This document shows positions 1 to 5,473 of a stretch of DNA of 6,592 nt, piece by piece; position 1 is the stretch's first letter; every line of letters starts with the position of its first letter. A program made the translations under genes and the position numbers. The notes beneath the pieces were generated by a model. The model was not told where the DNA came from, searched no databases, and saw only the letters and a program-made list of their open reading frames with translations. Location of the stretch: positions 1 to 6,592 of the forward strand of contig JARBUP010000160.1 in assembly GCA_029239575.1 (NCBI GenBank), read 5' to 3'. This DNA is from Bacillota bacterium. Lineage in GTDB: Bacteria > Bacillota > Clostridia > Tissierellales > Sedimentibacteraceae.

Positions 1-49
1 AATGTTTACTTAGCAAATATATTATTTATCTTATATTGAACATTTAATA

Positions 50-1522
50 TCATGTACCGCAGAATGTTTTGTATTTACAGCCGGACATTTGAGGCAGTTT
101 AGCATATTCAACTTGATCAGGTAAATAGGCATATGGTTTAGAAAGTATTTGAAGTAGTTTTTCCATAACACTTAAGTCCCCATTATTCGCTGCTTGTAGT
201 GCTTCTTCCACTCTGTGATTGCGAGGAATTACTGCAGGATTATTATTTTTCATTAAATCCATTATAGATTCTTTGGACTGTTCCTGTTTTTTTAATCTAT
301 TTTGCCAATTTTCATGCCACTGGGTAAATTCTTGAGATTTAAATAAATCTGTGTCTTCAAGCTTTTCCATTGTTAAAGAACAAAATGTATTTGTAAAATC
401 AGCATTGTATTTTTTCATAATATTTAATAGATTTTCAATTAAAGATTCATCTTCTTTTTCTTCATTAAAAAAACCAAGCTTTAATCGCATACCTGATAAC
501 CAATTACTTTGATACAAATTATTAAATTCATCTATAGTTTCTTGAGCAATTTTAATAGCTTGCTCTTCATTATCACTTAATAAAGGCAGAAGTGTTTCTG
601 CAAAACGTGTTAAATTCCAGCCTGCCATTGTGGGTTGATTACCATATGCATATCGGCCATTTCTGTCAATTGAACTAAATACTGTTGAAGGATCATAGCT
701 GTCCATAAATGCACATGGACCGTAGTCAATTGTTTCTCCACTAATAGTCATATTATCAGTGTTCATTACTCCGTGAATAAATCCTACTAACATCCACTTA
801 GAAATTAATTCTGCCTGACGTTTAATAACTTCTTTTAATAAATACAAATATTTATTTTCTTCATTTTCATAATTGGAATAATGCCTATCTAAAGTGTAAT
901 CTGCTAATTTTTTTACATCTTCAACTGTTCCAAAATTAGAAGCATACTGAAACGTTCCAACTCTTAAATGGCTAGCTGCTACACGAGTTAATATTGCACC
1001 TATAAGTTCATTTTCTCTATAAACTTGTTCACCAGTAGTTACTACTGCAAGACTACGTGTTGTAGGGATTTTAAGAGCATGCATCGCTTCACTTATGATG
1101 TATTCTCTAAGCATTGGTCCAAGAGCAGCTCTTCCATCCCCACCACGAGAATATGGTGTTCTGCCAGAACCTTTTAACTGAATGTCATATCTTTGGCCCT
1201 CTGGAGTTATTTGCTCCCCAAGAAGGATTGCACGGCCGTCACCTAACATAGTGAAATAACCAAATTGATGACCTGCATATGCTTGTGCAATAGGTTTTGC
1301 ATTTTCAGGTATTTTATTTCCAGCAAACACTGCCACACTATCATCACTCTTTAAATTATCAGCATTAAGTCCAATAGATTTCGCTAATGAATTATTGAGA
1401 ATAACTAATTTTGGTAAGCTAACAGGTTTTGGATTTAAACTTGTAAAAAATGATTCCGGCAAATTAGTATAACTGTTATCAAAATTCCATCCTGCTTCTA
1501 TATTTACATTTATATCCGTCAT
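50..1522 (-). CDS. selO: SelO/YdiU family protein adenylyltransferase (AMPylase pseudokinase)
   Basis: Complete 490-residue protein, about the usual length for bacterial SelO. SelO has a kinase-like fold that binds ATP in a flipped orientation and transfers AMP to Ser, Thr or Tyr hydroxyls of target proteins; it is linked to redox homeostasis (family knowledge). Visible landmarks are YAGHQFG (82-88), LGDGRA (93-98), QLKGSGRTPYSRGGDGR (115-131), LREYIISEA (138-146) and HGVMNTDN (250-257). By position relative to the Pseudomonas enzyme, K117 and E140 form the ion pair, D256 and N257 the catalytic/metal pair, and D266 (IDYGP) the DFG-like aspartate; all are present, so it should be active. The protein ends FCGT: C488, third from the end, sits where animal SELENOO carries selenocysteine. 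The start is fixed by AAAGGAGATAAA directly before ATG. It appears monocistronic, with a promoter and terminator immediately upstream. Confidence 0.96.
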   Translation of the reverse strand: MTDINVNIEAGWNFDNSYTNLPESFFTSLNPKPVSLPKLVILNNSLAKSIGLNADNLKSDDSVAVFAGNKIPENAKPIAQAYAGHQFGYFTMLGDGRAILLGEQITPEGQRYDIQLKGSGRTPYSRGGDGRAALGPMLREYIISEAMHALKIPTTRSLAVVTTGEQVYRENELIGAILTRVAASHLRVGTFQYASNFGTVEDVKKLADYTLDRHYSNYENEENKYLYLLKEVIKRQAELISKWMLVGFIHGVMNTDNMTISGETIDYGPCAFMDSYDPSTVFSSIDRNGRYAYGNQPTMAGWNLTRFAETLLPLLSDNEEQAIKIAQETIDEFNNLYQSNWLSGMRLKLGFFNEEKEDESLIENLLNIMKKYNADFTNTFCSLTMEKLEDTDLFKSQEFTQWHENWQNRLKKQEQSKESIMDLMKNNNPAVIPRNHRVEEALQAANNGDLSVMEKLLQILSKPYAYLPDQVEYAKLPQMSGCKYKTFCGT

Positions 1523-1590
1523 TTTATCTCCTTTACTCTATTTTATGCTACCATTTGATGAAAAATAAAAAATAATCATTTGAATCATTA

Positions 1591-1620
1591 AATAGTTTCC
1601 ACTTATTAATTAAAACTATT
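1591..1620. repeat. 8-bp inverted repeat in selO leader
   Basis: AATAGTTT (1591-1598) and AAACTATT (1613-1620) are perfect inverted copies separated by 14 bases, inside the roughly 100-base untranslated leader of selO. There is no T tract, so it is not an obvious terminator. AATCATT occurs three times nearby (1573-1579, 1582-1588, 1624-1630). It may be an operator or a weak mRNA hairpin, but such repeats can arise by chance in AT-rich DNA. Confidence 0.3.
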
Positions 1621-1627
1621 CAAAATC

Positions 1628-1657
1628 ATTATAGTGCATTATTTCAAAAATTAACAA
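1628..1657 (-). promoter_or_regulatory. Sigma-A-type promoter of selO
   Basis: On the minus strand, TTGTTA (1652-1657) and a perfect TATAAT (1628-1633) are separated by 18 bases. The site lies just downstream of the terminator of the preceding transport gene and about 105 bases before the selO start codon, so selO is probably transcribed on its own with a leader of roughly 100 nt. Confidence 0.6.
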
Positions 1658-1670
1658 CTATATAAAAAGC

Positions 1671-1713
1671 AAAAAATATCATACTCTAAAAAACTTGAGT
1701 ATGATATTTTTTT
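1671..1713 (-). terminator. Strong hairpin terminator after the ECF S gene
   Basis: A perfect 16-bp stem (1671-1686 with 1697-1712) encloses a 10-base loop and is flanked by A runs on one side and T runs on the other, so it can end transcription in either direction. Given the gene order, its main job is to end the minus-strand transcript of the membrane gene that stops at 1801. The 87 bases between that stop codon and the stem hold no other feature I can see. Confidence 0.85.
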
Positions 1714-1800
1714 AATAGTAATTTGATTATAACAAATAAATTAATCTCTGCGTTTGTCTTACTGCATGATAGCTAATTATCCATAATTTTCAACAAAACT

Positions 1801-2319
1801 TTATTTAGCTAATATTTTATTTTCATATTCTTTAAAATTATTAGGCAAAAATTTATAAATTGCAAATGCAAGTATTGCATTTATTGCTCCTACTATTGAT
1901 AAAACAGGCAGAAGTCCTATTAGCCCTGCTTTTCCCATCATTGGTATTAAAAGAAAAGATAAAGCTAATAGACATACTGGACCATTTATTAAAACGCCTG
2001 CTATTACTGCAAGAACAGCTGCTAAAACTTTATTTTTATTAGAAAAAGCTTTATATACTATTGCAAATACAGCCATAGTCAATCCCATCATAACCATTGT
2101 GATTAAATGTACTGGCAATGTAAGCGGAAAACCGCTTGTTACTGCAGTTAAAAAATGTCCAATTGCTCCTACTATTGCTCCATAAAATGGCCCTAATAAA
2201 ATTGCTGCTAAAAATGCTGGCATGGAATCAAATGCAATTGTTCCCATTACTTTTATATTTGCTCCTATAAAACATAGTGCTGCAAATAAAGCTGTTAATA
2301 CTAATTTTTTTGTTTTCAT
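1801..2319 (-). CDS. ECF transporter S component, B12-riboswitch controlled (cobalamin or alpha-ribazole candidate)
   Basis: 172-residue, very hydrophobic protein with about six predicted membrane segments (roughly 5-24, 32-52, 54-63/66-90, 98-118, 117-140, 138-158) and a short charged C-terminal tail. Length and topology match the substrate-binding S subunits of energy-coupling factor vitamin transporters. TM1 carries the A-x-x-x-A spacing (A10, A14) that S components use to dock on EcfT. Conserved-looking stretches include IAFDSMPAFLAAI (28-40) and IGHFLTAVTSGFPLTLPVH (53-71). No EcfA/EcfT genes lie nearby, so it would share a module encoded elsewhere (group II ECF). The upstream cobalamin riboswitch implies a B12-related substrate; CblT (alpha-ribazole) and CbrT (cobalamin) are the main candidates, and the FDSMPAF and GHxxTAxTSGFPL patterns lean me to CblT without proof. 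AAAGGA lies 8 bases before the chosen ATG. Confidence 0.85.
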   Translation of the reverse strand: MKTKKLVLTALFAALCFIGANIKVMGTIAFDSMPAFLAAILLGPFYGAIVGAIGHFLTAVTSGFPLTLPVHLITMVMMGLTMAVFAIVYKAFSNKNKVLAAVLAVIAGVLINGPVCLLALSFLLIPMMGKAGLIGLLPVLSIVGAINAILAFAIYKFLPNNFKEYENKILAK

Positions 2320-2414
2320 TATAATTTCCTTTCTGTCATTAAAAATTTAGGCTATGCCTTATGTAAAAATAATAATAATAAATTTAAAATTTCCATATAA
2401 CAAATTCGTTTTTA

Positions 2415-2453
2415 CAAAATAAAAAAGTCCACATCAATAAAGATGTGAACTTT
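2415..2453 (-). terminator. Expression-platform terminator of the cobalamin riboswitch
   Basis: On the minus strand, AAAGTTCACATC pairs with GATGTGGACTTT (12 bp with one G-U pair) around a 6-base loop and is followed by a T run, forming a classic intrinsic terminator. It lies 26 bases downstream of the riboswitch core and about 100 bases before the gene. The 5' arm contains TTCACA (plus 2444-2449), which can pair with TGTGAA inside the aptamer (plus 2500-2505); this is a possible antiterminator contact. Bound cobalamin would be expected to favour the terminator and lower expression of the transport gene. Confidence 0.85.
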
Positions 2454-2479
2454 CCATCGTTCAAACATTTTCTGCTAAA

Positions 2480-2630
2480 GGCAGGTCTCCTGACTCAGAT
2501 TCACAGTTTCTATACGCCTTCCCTTTGCGGTGGCATTTGTACAGTCACTCCTCTTTACAGTGGTGGGCCCGTTTAGGATTTTAACCTAATTCCCTATTCT
2601 CTTCAATTATATAAAAACTTGAAGCACCTT
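2480..2630 (-). promoter_or_regulatory. Cobalamin (B12) riboswitch aptamer
   Basis: Read on the minus strand, the segment has the family's conserved blocks in order: AAGGTGCTTC at the 5' end, then GGGAATTAGGTTAAAATCC, CCCACCACTGTAA, GCCACCGC, AAGGGAAGGCG, and finally the B12 box GAGTCAGGAGACCTGCC. The spacing fits a complete aptamer. The GGTTAAAATCC and CCCACCACTG variants differ from the commonest forms (GGTGAAAATCC, CCCGCCACTG) by one base each. It lies directly downstream of a promoter and upstream of a terminator and the ECF S gene, so it controls that gene by premature termination. Confidence 0.95.
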
Positions 2631-2654
2631 AAACATTATTATTAAGTTAAACAA

Positions 2655-2684
2655 ATTATATAACATATTATTTTTGTATGTCAA
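2655..2684 (-). promoter_or_regulatory. Sigma-A promoter of the B12-riboswitch transcript
   Basis: On the minus strand a perfect TTGACA (2679-2684) and a perfect TATAAT (2655-2660) are 18 bases apart. Transcription should begin near 2648, about 18 bases before the first conserved riboswitch block. Strength appears high, which suits control by attenuation rather than by initiation. Confidence 0.85.
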
Positions 2685-2798
2685 TAGAAAATTTAGTGTT
2701 ACTGTTTAAAAGTACACTTAATAAACTCTATAACATCAATCCCATATAATAAAGATGCAATATATACCATCAATTAATGTTGAGTTTTTAGATTCTCC

Positions 2799-2870
2799 TT
2801 AAATTTCAAATCCAAATCGTTCATATAATTTTCCTGCTAAATAATAACAAGCATAATTATTTAACTTCTT
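2799..2870 (-). pseudogene. Possible remnant of a GNAT acetyltransferase C-terminus
   Basis: A minus-strand frame without a start codon overlaps the last 10 bases of idi and reads KKLNNYACYYLAGKLYERFGFEI before a stop at 2799-2801. The ending resembles the N..A..LYE+.GFE motif that closes many GNAT acetyltransferases. A stop lies just upstream within idi (2871-2873), so it cannot be a complete gene. Further on, 2699-2770 reads a 23-residue frame, MVYIASLLYGIDVIEFIKC and four more residues, which also looks gene-like but has no recognisable family. Both may be scraps of decayed genes; chance in AT-rich sequence is a real alternative. Apart from these and the B12 promoter, I see nothing between 2631 and 2860. 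Confidence 0.3.
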
Positions 2871-3376
2871 TTATTCAGATAATCTAAAATTTTTGGCATT
2901 ATGATAATAAACCATGGAGTAAATTCAAATGGTTTGTTTTTCATCCATGCTAAAAGTTCATTTATATCAATCCATTTTGCTTCTTCAACTTCTTCTTTGT
3001 TTATGGTGAATTCTTGGTTATATTCACCAATAAACACATGGTCATATTCAAATTCCTTCAACTCATTTTTAAATTCATAGTAATATGTAAAAGAAAAAAT
3101 TTCCTGAGTTTCACAGCTTATTCCCATTTCTTCCATCAATCGTCTTTTAACAGCTTCTTCTGTAGTTTCACCCCATCGTGGATGTGAACAGCATGTATTA
3201 GTCCATAATCCACCGCAATGATATTTATCATCGGATCGTTTTTGAATCAAAATTTCATTTCCTTTATATAATACTACTGAGAATGCTCGGTGCAGTACAC
3301 CTTCTTGATGGGCTTTTTCTTTAGTAATTTCTTTTATTGGTTTATCTAACAAATCAACTTCAATAACTTTATTCAT
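2861..3376 (-). CDS. idi: Isopentenyl-diphosphate delta-isomerase, type I
   Basis: 171-residue Nudix-fold enzyme that interconverts isopentenyl diphosphate and dimethylallyl diphosphate in the cytoplasm, balancing the two C5 isoprenoid building blocks. Hallmarks are HRAFSV (29-34), LWTNTCCSHPR (57-67) with C63 aligning to catalytic Cys67 of the E. coli enzyme, the Nudix-like helix GETTEEAVKRRLMEEMGI (69-86), E108 and E110 in KEFEYDHVF as the metal/acid pair, and W155 in FTPW closing the active site. Metal-ligand histidines would be H23, H29 and H65. No key residue is missing. AAAGGA lies 7-8 bases before the chosen ATG. It is a single gene, 79 bases downstream of the hydrolase gene on the same strand, with a possible promoter of its own in the gap. 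No terminator is visible after it. No other isoprenoid gene is present. Confidence 0.95.
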   Translation of the reverse strand: MNKVIEVDLLDKPIKEITKEKAHQEGVLHRAFSVVLYKGNEILIQKRSDDKYHCGGLWTNTCCSHPRWGETTEEAVKRRLMEEMGISCETQEIFSFTYYYEFKNELKEFEYDHVFIGEYNQEFTINKEEVEEAKWIDINELLAWMKNKPFEFTPWFIIIMPKILDYLNKRS

Positions 3377-3414
3377 ATTTTTTCCTTTATATTTATCTTT
3401 TTCGTTATTTATTA

Positions 3415-3443
3415 ATAGTACTAATAACTTATATATAAGTCAA
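3415..3443 (-). promoter_or_regulatory. Possible promoter of idi
   Basis: On the minus strand, TTGACT (3438-3443) and TACTAT (3415-3420) are 17 bases apart in the 79-base gap between the hydrolase gene and idi. The -35 matches 5 of 6 and the -10 matches 4 of 6 consensus bases. No terminator separates the two genes, so idi may also be read from upstream. Confidence 0.45.
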
Positions 3444-3455
3444 TTAATTCTTAAA

Positions 3456-4337
3456 TCAAAATAATGTATTTTCATTTATAATAGTTCTTATCATGGCCTT
3501 ATTGTTTATTTCAAAAGCTATATCCGGTTGAAGCAATTTAAGTTCTTCATCAAAATATGTATTTTTATATTCTTCATAAATTTCTTCTTCATTAAATCCA
3601 TCCCTATATAATTTAAGGATAAATTCTTTACTTTCTATTGTTGTTTCCAAACATTTTTGCCAGTAATCATGTTTTGCAATTTCAATTAGAAAATCATTAT
3701 GCTGAGATATTACGTATTTTGCTTTAGCATTTTCACATTTCTTAAAAGAATTTATTGAGTCTTTATAACTATTAATAAATGAAGTATTAATTTTTCCAGA
3801 TTTCGCTAAACATCCTGTAGTTTCACTGGCGAAGAAAACTAAATTTTGGACAACAAATGATAAAGAACATTTTGTATGACCTGGTGTTTCTAAAATTGAA
3901 ACAATTATATTTCCTAAATCTACCTTTTGGCCGTCATATATTATTTGATCAACTTTCAATAAATTATCATCATAATCAATTTGTTTGTTATATCCATAAT
4001 ATTTGCCCGCCATATTTCCAAGTTCTTTAATTAATTTCAAAGCATTTGATCTATTAAATATATTGTATGCGTGCTCTGATGCTAAAACTTTAACTTCAGG
4101 CCAAGTTGATCTTAAATAAGGAATAGCACCAGCATGATCATAATGAGAATGGCTTAAAAATATATAATCAAGTTTTCTATTATCTTTTAGTTTTTCTTTA
4201 ATATTATTAATTAATTCTGACGCACAGTAAGCCATTCCACAATCTATTAATGCCGTTTTATTTTCTCCTATAATTAAATGAGAATTTCCACCTTGACCAC
4301 CTGTTACGTCTATAATTTTATCAATTAAATTATGCAT
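3456..4337 (-). CDS. Metallo-beta-lactamase-fold hydrolase, substrate unknown
   Basis: 293 residues from the preferred start. The N-terminal half is an MBL domain: beta strands around ALIDCGM (28-34), the zinc motif HSHYDH (63-68; H63, H65, D67, H68), and ETPGHTKCS with ligand H154. The strand that normally supplies the metal-bridging Asp reads FFASETTG, placing Glu (E172) there. H213 in ISQHNDF is the likely last ligand. The C-terminal 75 or so residues are charged and probably helical. Substrate cannot be told; glyoxalase II-like thioester, lactone or phosphodiester hydrolysis are all possible in this superfamily. An in-frame ATG at 4356-4358 would add seven residues (MFYKGLK), but it has only a weak AGGT before it, whereas AAAGGA lies 6 bases before the ATG at 4335-4337. 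It has its own strong promoter and an unusually structured leader. Confidence 0.88.
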   Translation of the reverse strand: MHNLIDKIIDVTGGQGGNSHLIIGENKTALIDCGMAYCASELINNIKEKLKDNRKLDYIFLSHSHYDHAGAIPYLRSTWPEVKVLASEHAYNIFNRSNALKLIKELGNMAGKYYGYNKQIDYDDNLLKVDQIIYDGQKVDLGNIIVSILETPGHTKCSLSFVVQNLVFFASETTGCLAKSGKINTSFINSYKDSINSFKKCENAKAKYVISQHNDFLIEIAKHDYWQKCLETTIESKEFILKLYRDGFNEEEIYEEYKNTYFDEELKLLQPDIAFEINNKAMIRTIINENTLF

Positions 4338-4370
4338 TTTAAGTCCTTTATAAAACATTATTTTTACCTG

Positions 4371-4422
4371 TTATATTATGATTGTTACATAAAAGCCACA
4401 AGTTGGTACAATCACAATATAA
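4371..4422 (-). repeat. Leader hairpin 2: 15-bp inverted repeat before the hydrolase gene
   Basis: TTATATTATGATTGT (4371-4385) and ACAATCACAATATAA (4408-4422) pair over 15 bp with a single mismatch in DNA, which becomes a G-U pair in the minus-strand RNA. Allowing one bulged base, TAC (4386-4388) and GTA (4406-4408) extend the stem. The remaining loop holds CTTGTGG (minus strand, 4396-4402). The hairpin ends about 20 bases before the preferred ribosome-binding site and has no T tract, so it is not a terminator. It is more likely a leader RNA structure acting on translation or stability, or an operator. Confidence 0.6.
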
Positions 4423-4429
4423 TTACTCT

Positions 4430-4470
4430 ACATCTGATGAAAGTAATAAGTAATAATTTTCATCAGATGT
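4430..4470 (-). repeat. Leader hairpin 1: perfect 13-bp inverted repeat
   Basis: ACATCTGATGAAA (4430-4442) and TTTCATCAGATGT (4458-4470) are perfect inverted copies around a 15-base loop. In the minus-strand RNA the loop contains TTATTAC twice in tandem. Directly beside it is the odd palindrome TCACTGAGTGA (4470-4480). There is no T tract after the stem on the transcribed strand. Seven bases separate this hairpin from hairpin 2. Confidence 0.65.
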
Positions 4471-4499
4471 CACTGAGTGAATTCTTGGGTGGTAATCAT

Positions 4500-4529
4500 A
4501 TTATAATGTAGATTAATTTTATATGTCAA
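4500..4529 (-). promoter_or_regulatory. Sigma-A promoter of the hydrolase gene
   Basis: On the minus strand a perfect TTGACA (4524-4529) and a perfect TATAAT (4500-4505) are 18 bases apart. The transcript should start near 4493, giving a leader of roughly 155 nt before the start codon at 4337, long for a housekeeping gene and filled by the two inverted repeats described here. Confidence 0.85.
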
Positions 4530-4640
4530 TGTAATAATATTATTTTAAATGAAGATTTGAACAAATAAAATAAAAGTTTAATATTTAAATTAAAACAATT
4601 AGCACTATTGCACATAAATTTTTACAATACTTTAATTTTA

Positions 4641-4668
4641 ACAATTAATTAGCTCATAACATATACTA
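4641..4668 (+). promoter_or_regulatory. Sigma-K-like promoter of the DUF6143-like gene
   Basis: AC (4641-4642), a 17-base gap and CATATACTA (4660-4668) match the Bacillus sigma-K pattern AC-N16/17-CATAnnnTA exactly. This would place the start point near 4676 and give a leader of about 23 bases. Sigma-E sites share the CATA core, so mother-cell expression by either factor is possible. AT-rich sequence also offers TATA-like matches for sigma-A (TACTAT at 4664-4669), so the assignment is tentative but agrees with the coat-like composition of the protein. Confidence 0.5.
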
Positions 4669-4698
4669 TATAAATAACTTAAGAAAGATGGAGTGATT

Positions 4699-5376
4699 AT
4701 GTATAATTACATGAATGGTAATAATCCCAATTATTATCAAAATAAATCTTCATATATGAATTCAAATATTCAATATAGCCAAATGAATTCACCGCAAAAT
4801 CCTTATGGAAATGTTCCAATGCCAAGTTACGGATATCCTTTATATTATAATCCTACAATTAATTATAGCATTTCAGTTCCTATGAATTTGGCCAAATCAT
4901 TGGAAGGAAAATATTTTGTAGGTTATGTTGATGGATTAACATTTGGGGCGGGAACTTTCTCTTGGGCTAGATTATATAATCCTCCTGATTCAGGAGTTAA
5001 TTTGCACGTGACTGTTTGGACAGTAAGCGATGTGGCACAAACTTCATTTACAGCTACTATATACTTTAACAGTACACTTATGGGAACACCATTAGATTCT
5101 GAAAATATTACAACTACTAATACATCGATTATTCCTCTTCCTGAACCCAAAATTAAACTTCAATATGCAGCAACCACTAGAGGATTTCCTCAAGAAGGAA
5201 TAAAAGCTTTTATTAGAAGAGGTCAGCCCAATGCTACAATAGTATCTGAGGAAGAAGGAAAATTTATATTTCCGCCTGGTGGGAATTTCTTAATTTTTCT
5301 ATCTAATCCTCAAAATCCAACTATACCCGTATCTGCCAGTATAGCATTTGGATGGTGGGAAGAACCTATATTATAA
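4699..5376 (+). CDS. DUF6143-like protein with Tyr/Asn-rich N-terminus, probable spore-surface protein
   Basis: 225 residues from ATG, chosen because GGAG stands 5 bases before it; a GTG six bases earlier overlaps that site and is unlikely to be used. Residues 1-56 are low complexity, with 12 Tyr and 13 Asn plus many Pro, Ser, Gln and Met, a make-up typical of clostridial and bacillar coat proteins. Residues 57-225 form a compact, beta-rich domain with the blocks LAKSLEGKYFVGYVDGLTFG (64-83), ARLYNPPDSGVNL (90-102), a central Thr/Ser-rich stretch and VSEEEGKFIFPPGGNFLIFL (182-201). I recall these last blocks from the DUF6143 family of unknown function in Firmicutes. There is no signal peptide, membrane segment or cysteine. 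The promoter looks sporulation-specific and a tiny Cys/His-rich gene follows 97 bases later. A role in the spore coat or exosporium is inferred, not shown. Confidence 0.85.
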   Translation: MYNYMNGNNPNYYQNKSSYMNSNIQYSQMNSPQNPYGNVPMPSYGYPLYYNPTINYSISVPMNLAKSLEGKYFVGYVDGLTFGAGTFSWARLYNPPDSGVNLHVTVWTVSDVAQTSFTATIYFNSTLMGTPLDSENITTTNTSIIPLPEPKIKLQYAATTRGFPQEGIKAFIRRGQPNATIVSEEEGKFIFPPGGNFLIFLSNPQNPTIPVSASIAFGWWEEPIL

Positions 5377-5410
5377 CAAGAACTATTGTTTAAAATGGAA
5401 GATGTTAATT

Positions 5411-5428
5411 TTATGTAACATAATGTAC
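5411..5428 (+). promoter_or_regulatory. Possible sigma-K/E -10 element and palindrome before the small protein gene
   Basis: CATAATGTA (5420 region, 5419-5427/8) fits CATAnnnTA, and TAACATA is shared with the -10 region of the upstream coat-like gene. A proper AC -35 is not found at 16-17 bases (the dinucleotides there are GA or AG), so this is only a half match. It overlaps the near-perfect palindrome TTATGTAACATAA (5411-5423), which could be a regulator site. Read-through from the upstream gene is an equally good explanation, since no terminator lies between them. Confidence 0.3.
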
Positions 5429-5473
5429 AAGTATGAATATAATAACTTATCCTAAACTGAAAGGACTGATAAT

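Larger units (their letters stand above)
4338..4698. other. 361-base intergenic region between divergent genes
   Basis: The left half is the leader and promoter of the minus-strand hydrolase gene (4338-4529). The segment 4530-4640 is very AT-rich and I see nothing definable in it. The right end carries the sporulation-type promoter and ribosome-binding site of the plus-strand coat-like gene. No open frame of note, tRNA or terminator is visible. Confidence 0.7.

Noticed and set aside
1..49. Terminator after selO from AATGTT (1-6) and AACATT (39-44)
   Set aside because: The complementarity is six bases with a 32-base gap and no T tract, so it is not a convincing hairpin; the true terminator may lie outside the window.
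50..61. TGA after the C-terminal Cys-Gly-Thr of SelO as a selenocysteine codon
   Set aside because: The active-position residue is already a TGC cysteine three codons earlier, and no SECIS-like hairpin or conserved extension follows the TGA.
1570..1633. Fur/PerR-like site in the selO leader from repeated AATCATT
   Set aside because: The repeats do not fit the 7-1-7 inverted arrangement of Fur or PerR boxes well, and AT-rich sequence gives such matches by chance.
1860..2042. Plus-strand open frame of 60 codons
   Set aside because: It is antisense to the ECF S component gene, is a leucine-rich artefact of the membrane-protein codons and has no ribosome-binding site.
4356..4358. Upstream ATG as start of the hydrolase gene
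   Set aside because: It has only a weak AGGT ahead of it, while the ATG at 4335-4337 has AAAGGA at an ideal 6-base spacing and begins closer to the conserved domain.
4481..4500. T-box-like GGGTGGTAA on the plus strand
   Set aside because: It lacks the ACCGCG part of the T-box, has no Stem I or terminator around it, and the upstream bases are the leader and coding sequence of the opposite-strand gene.
4923..5150. Minus-strand open frame of 75 codons
   Set aside because: It lies inside the DUF6143-like gene on the opposite strand, lacks a ribosome-binding site and shows no family resemblance.
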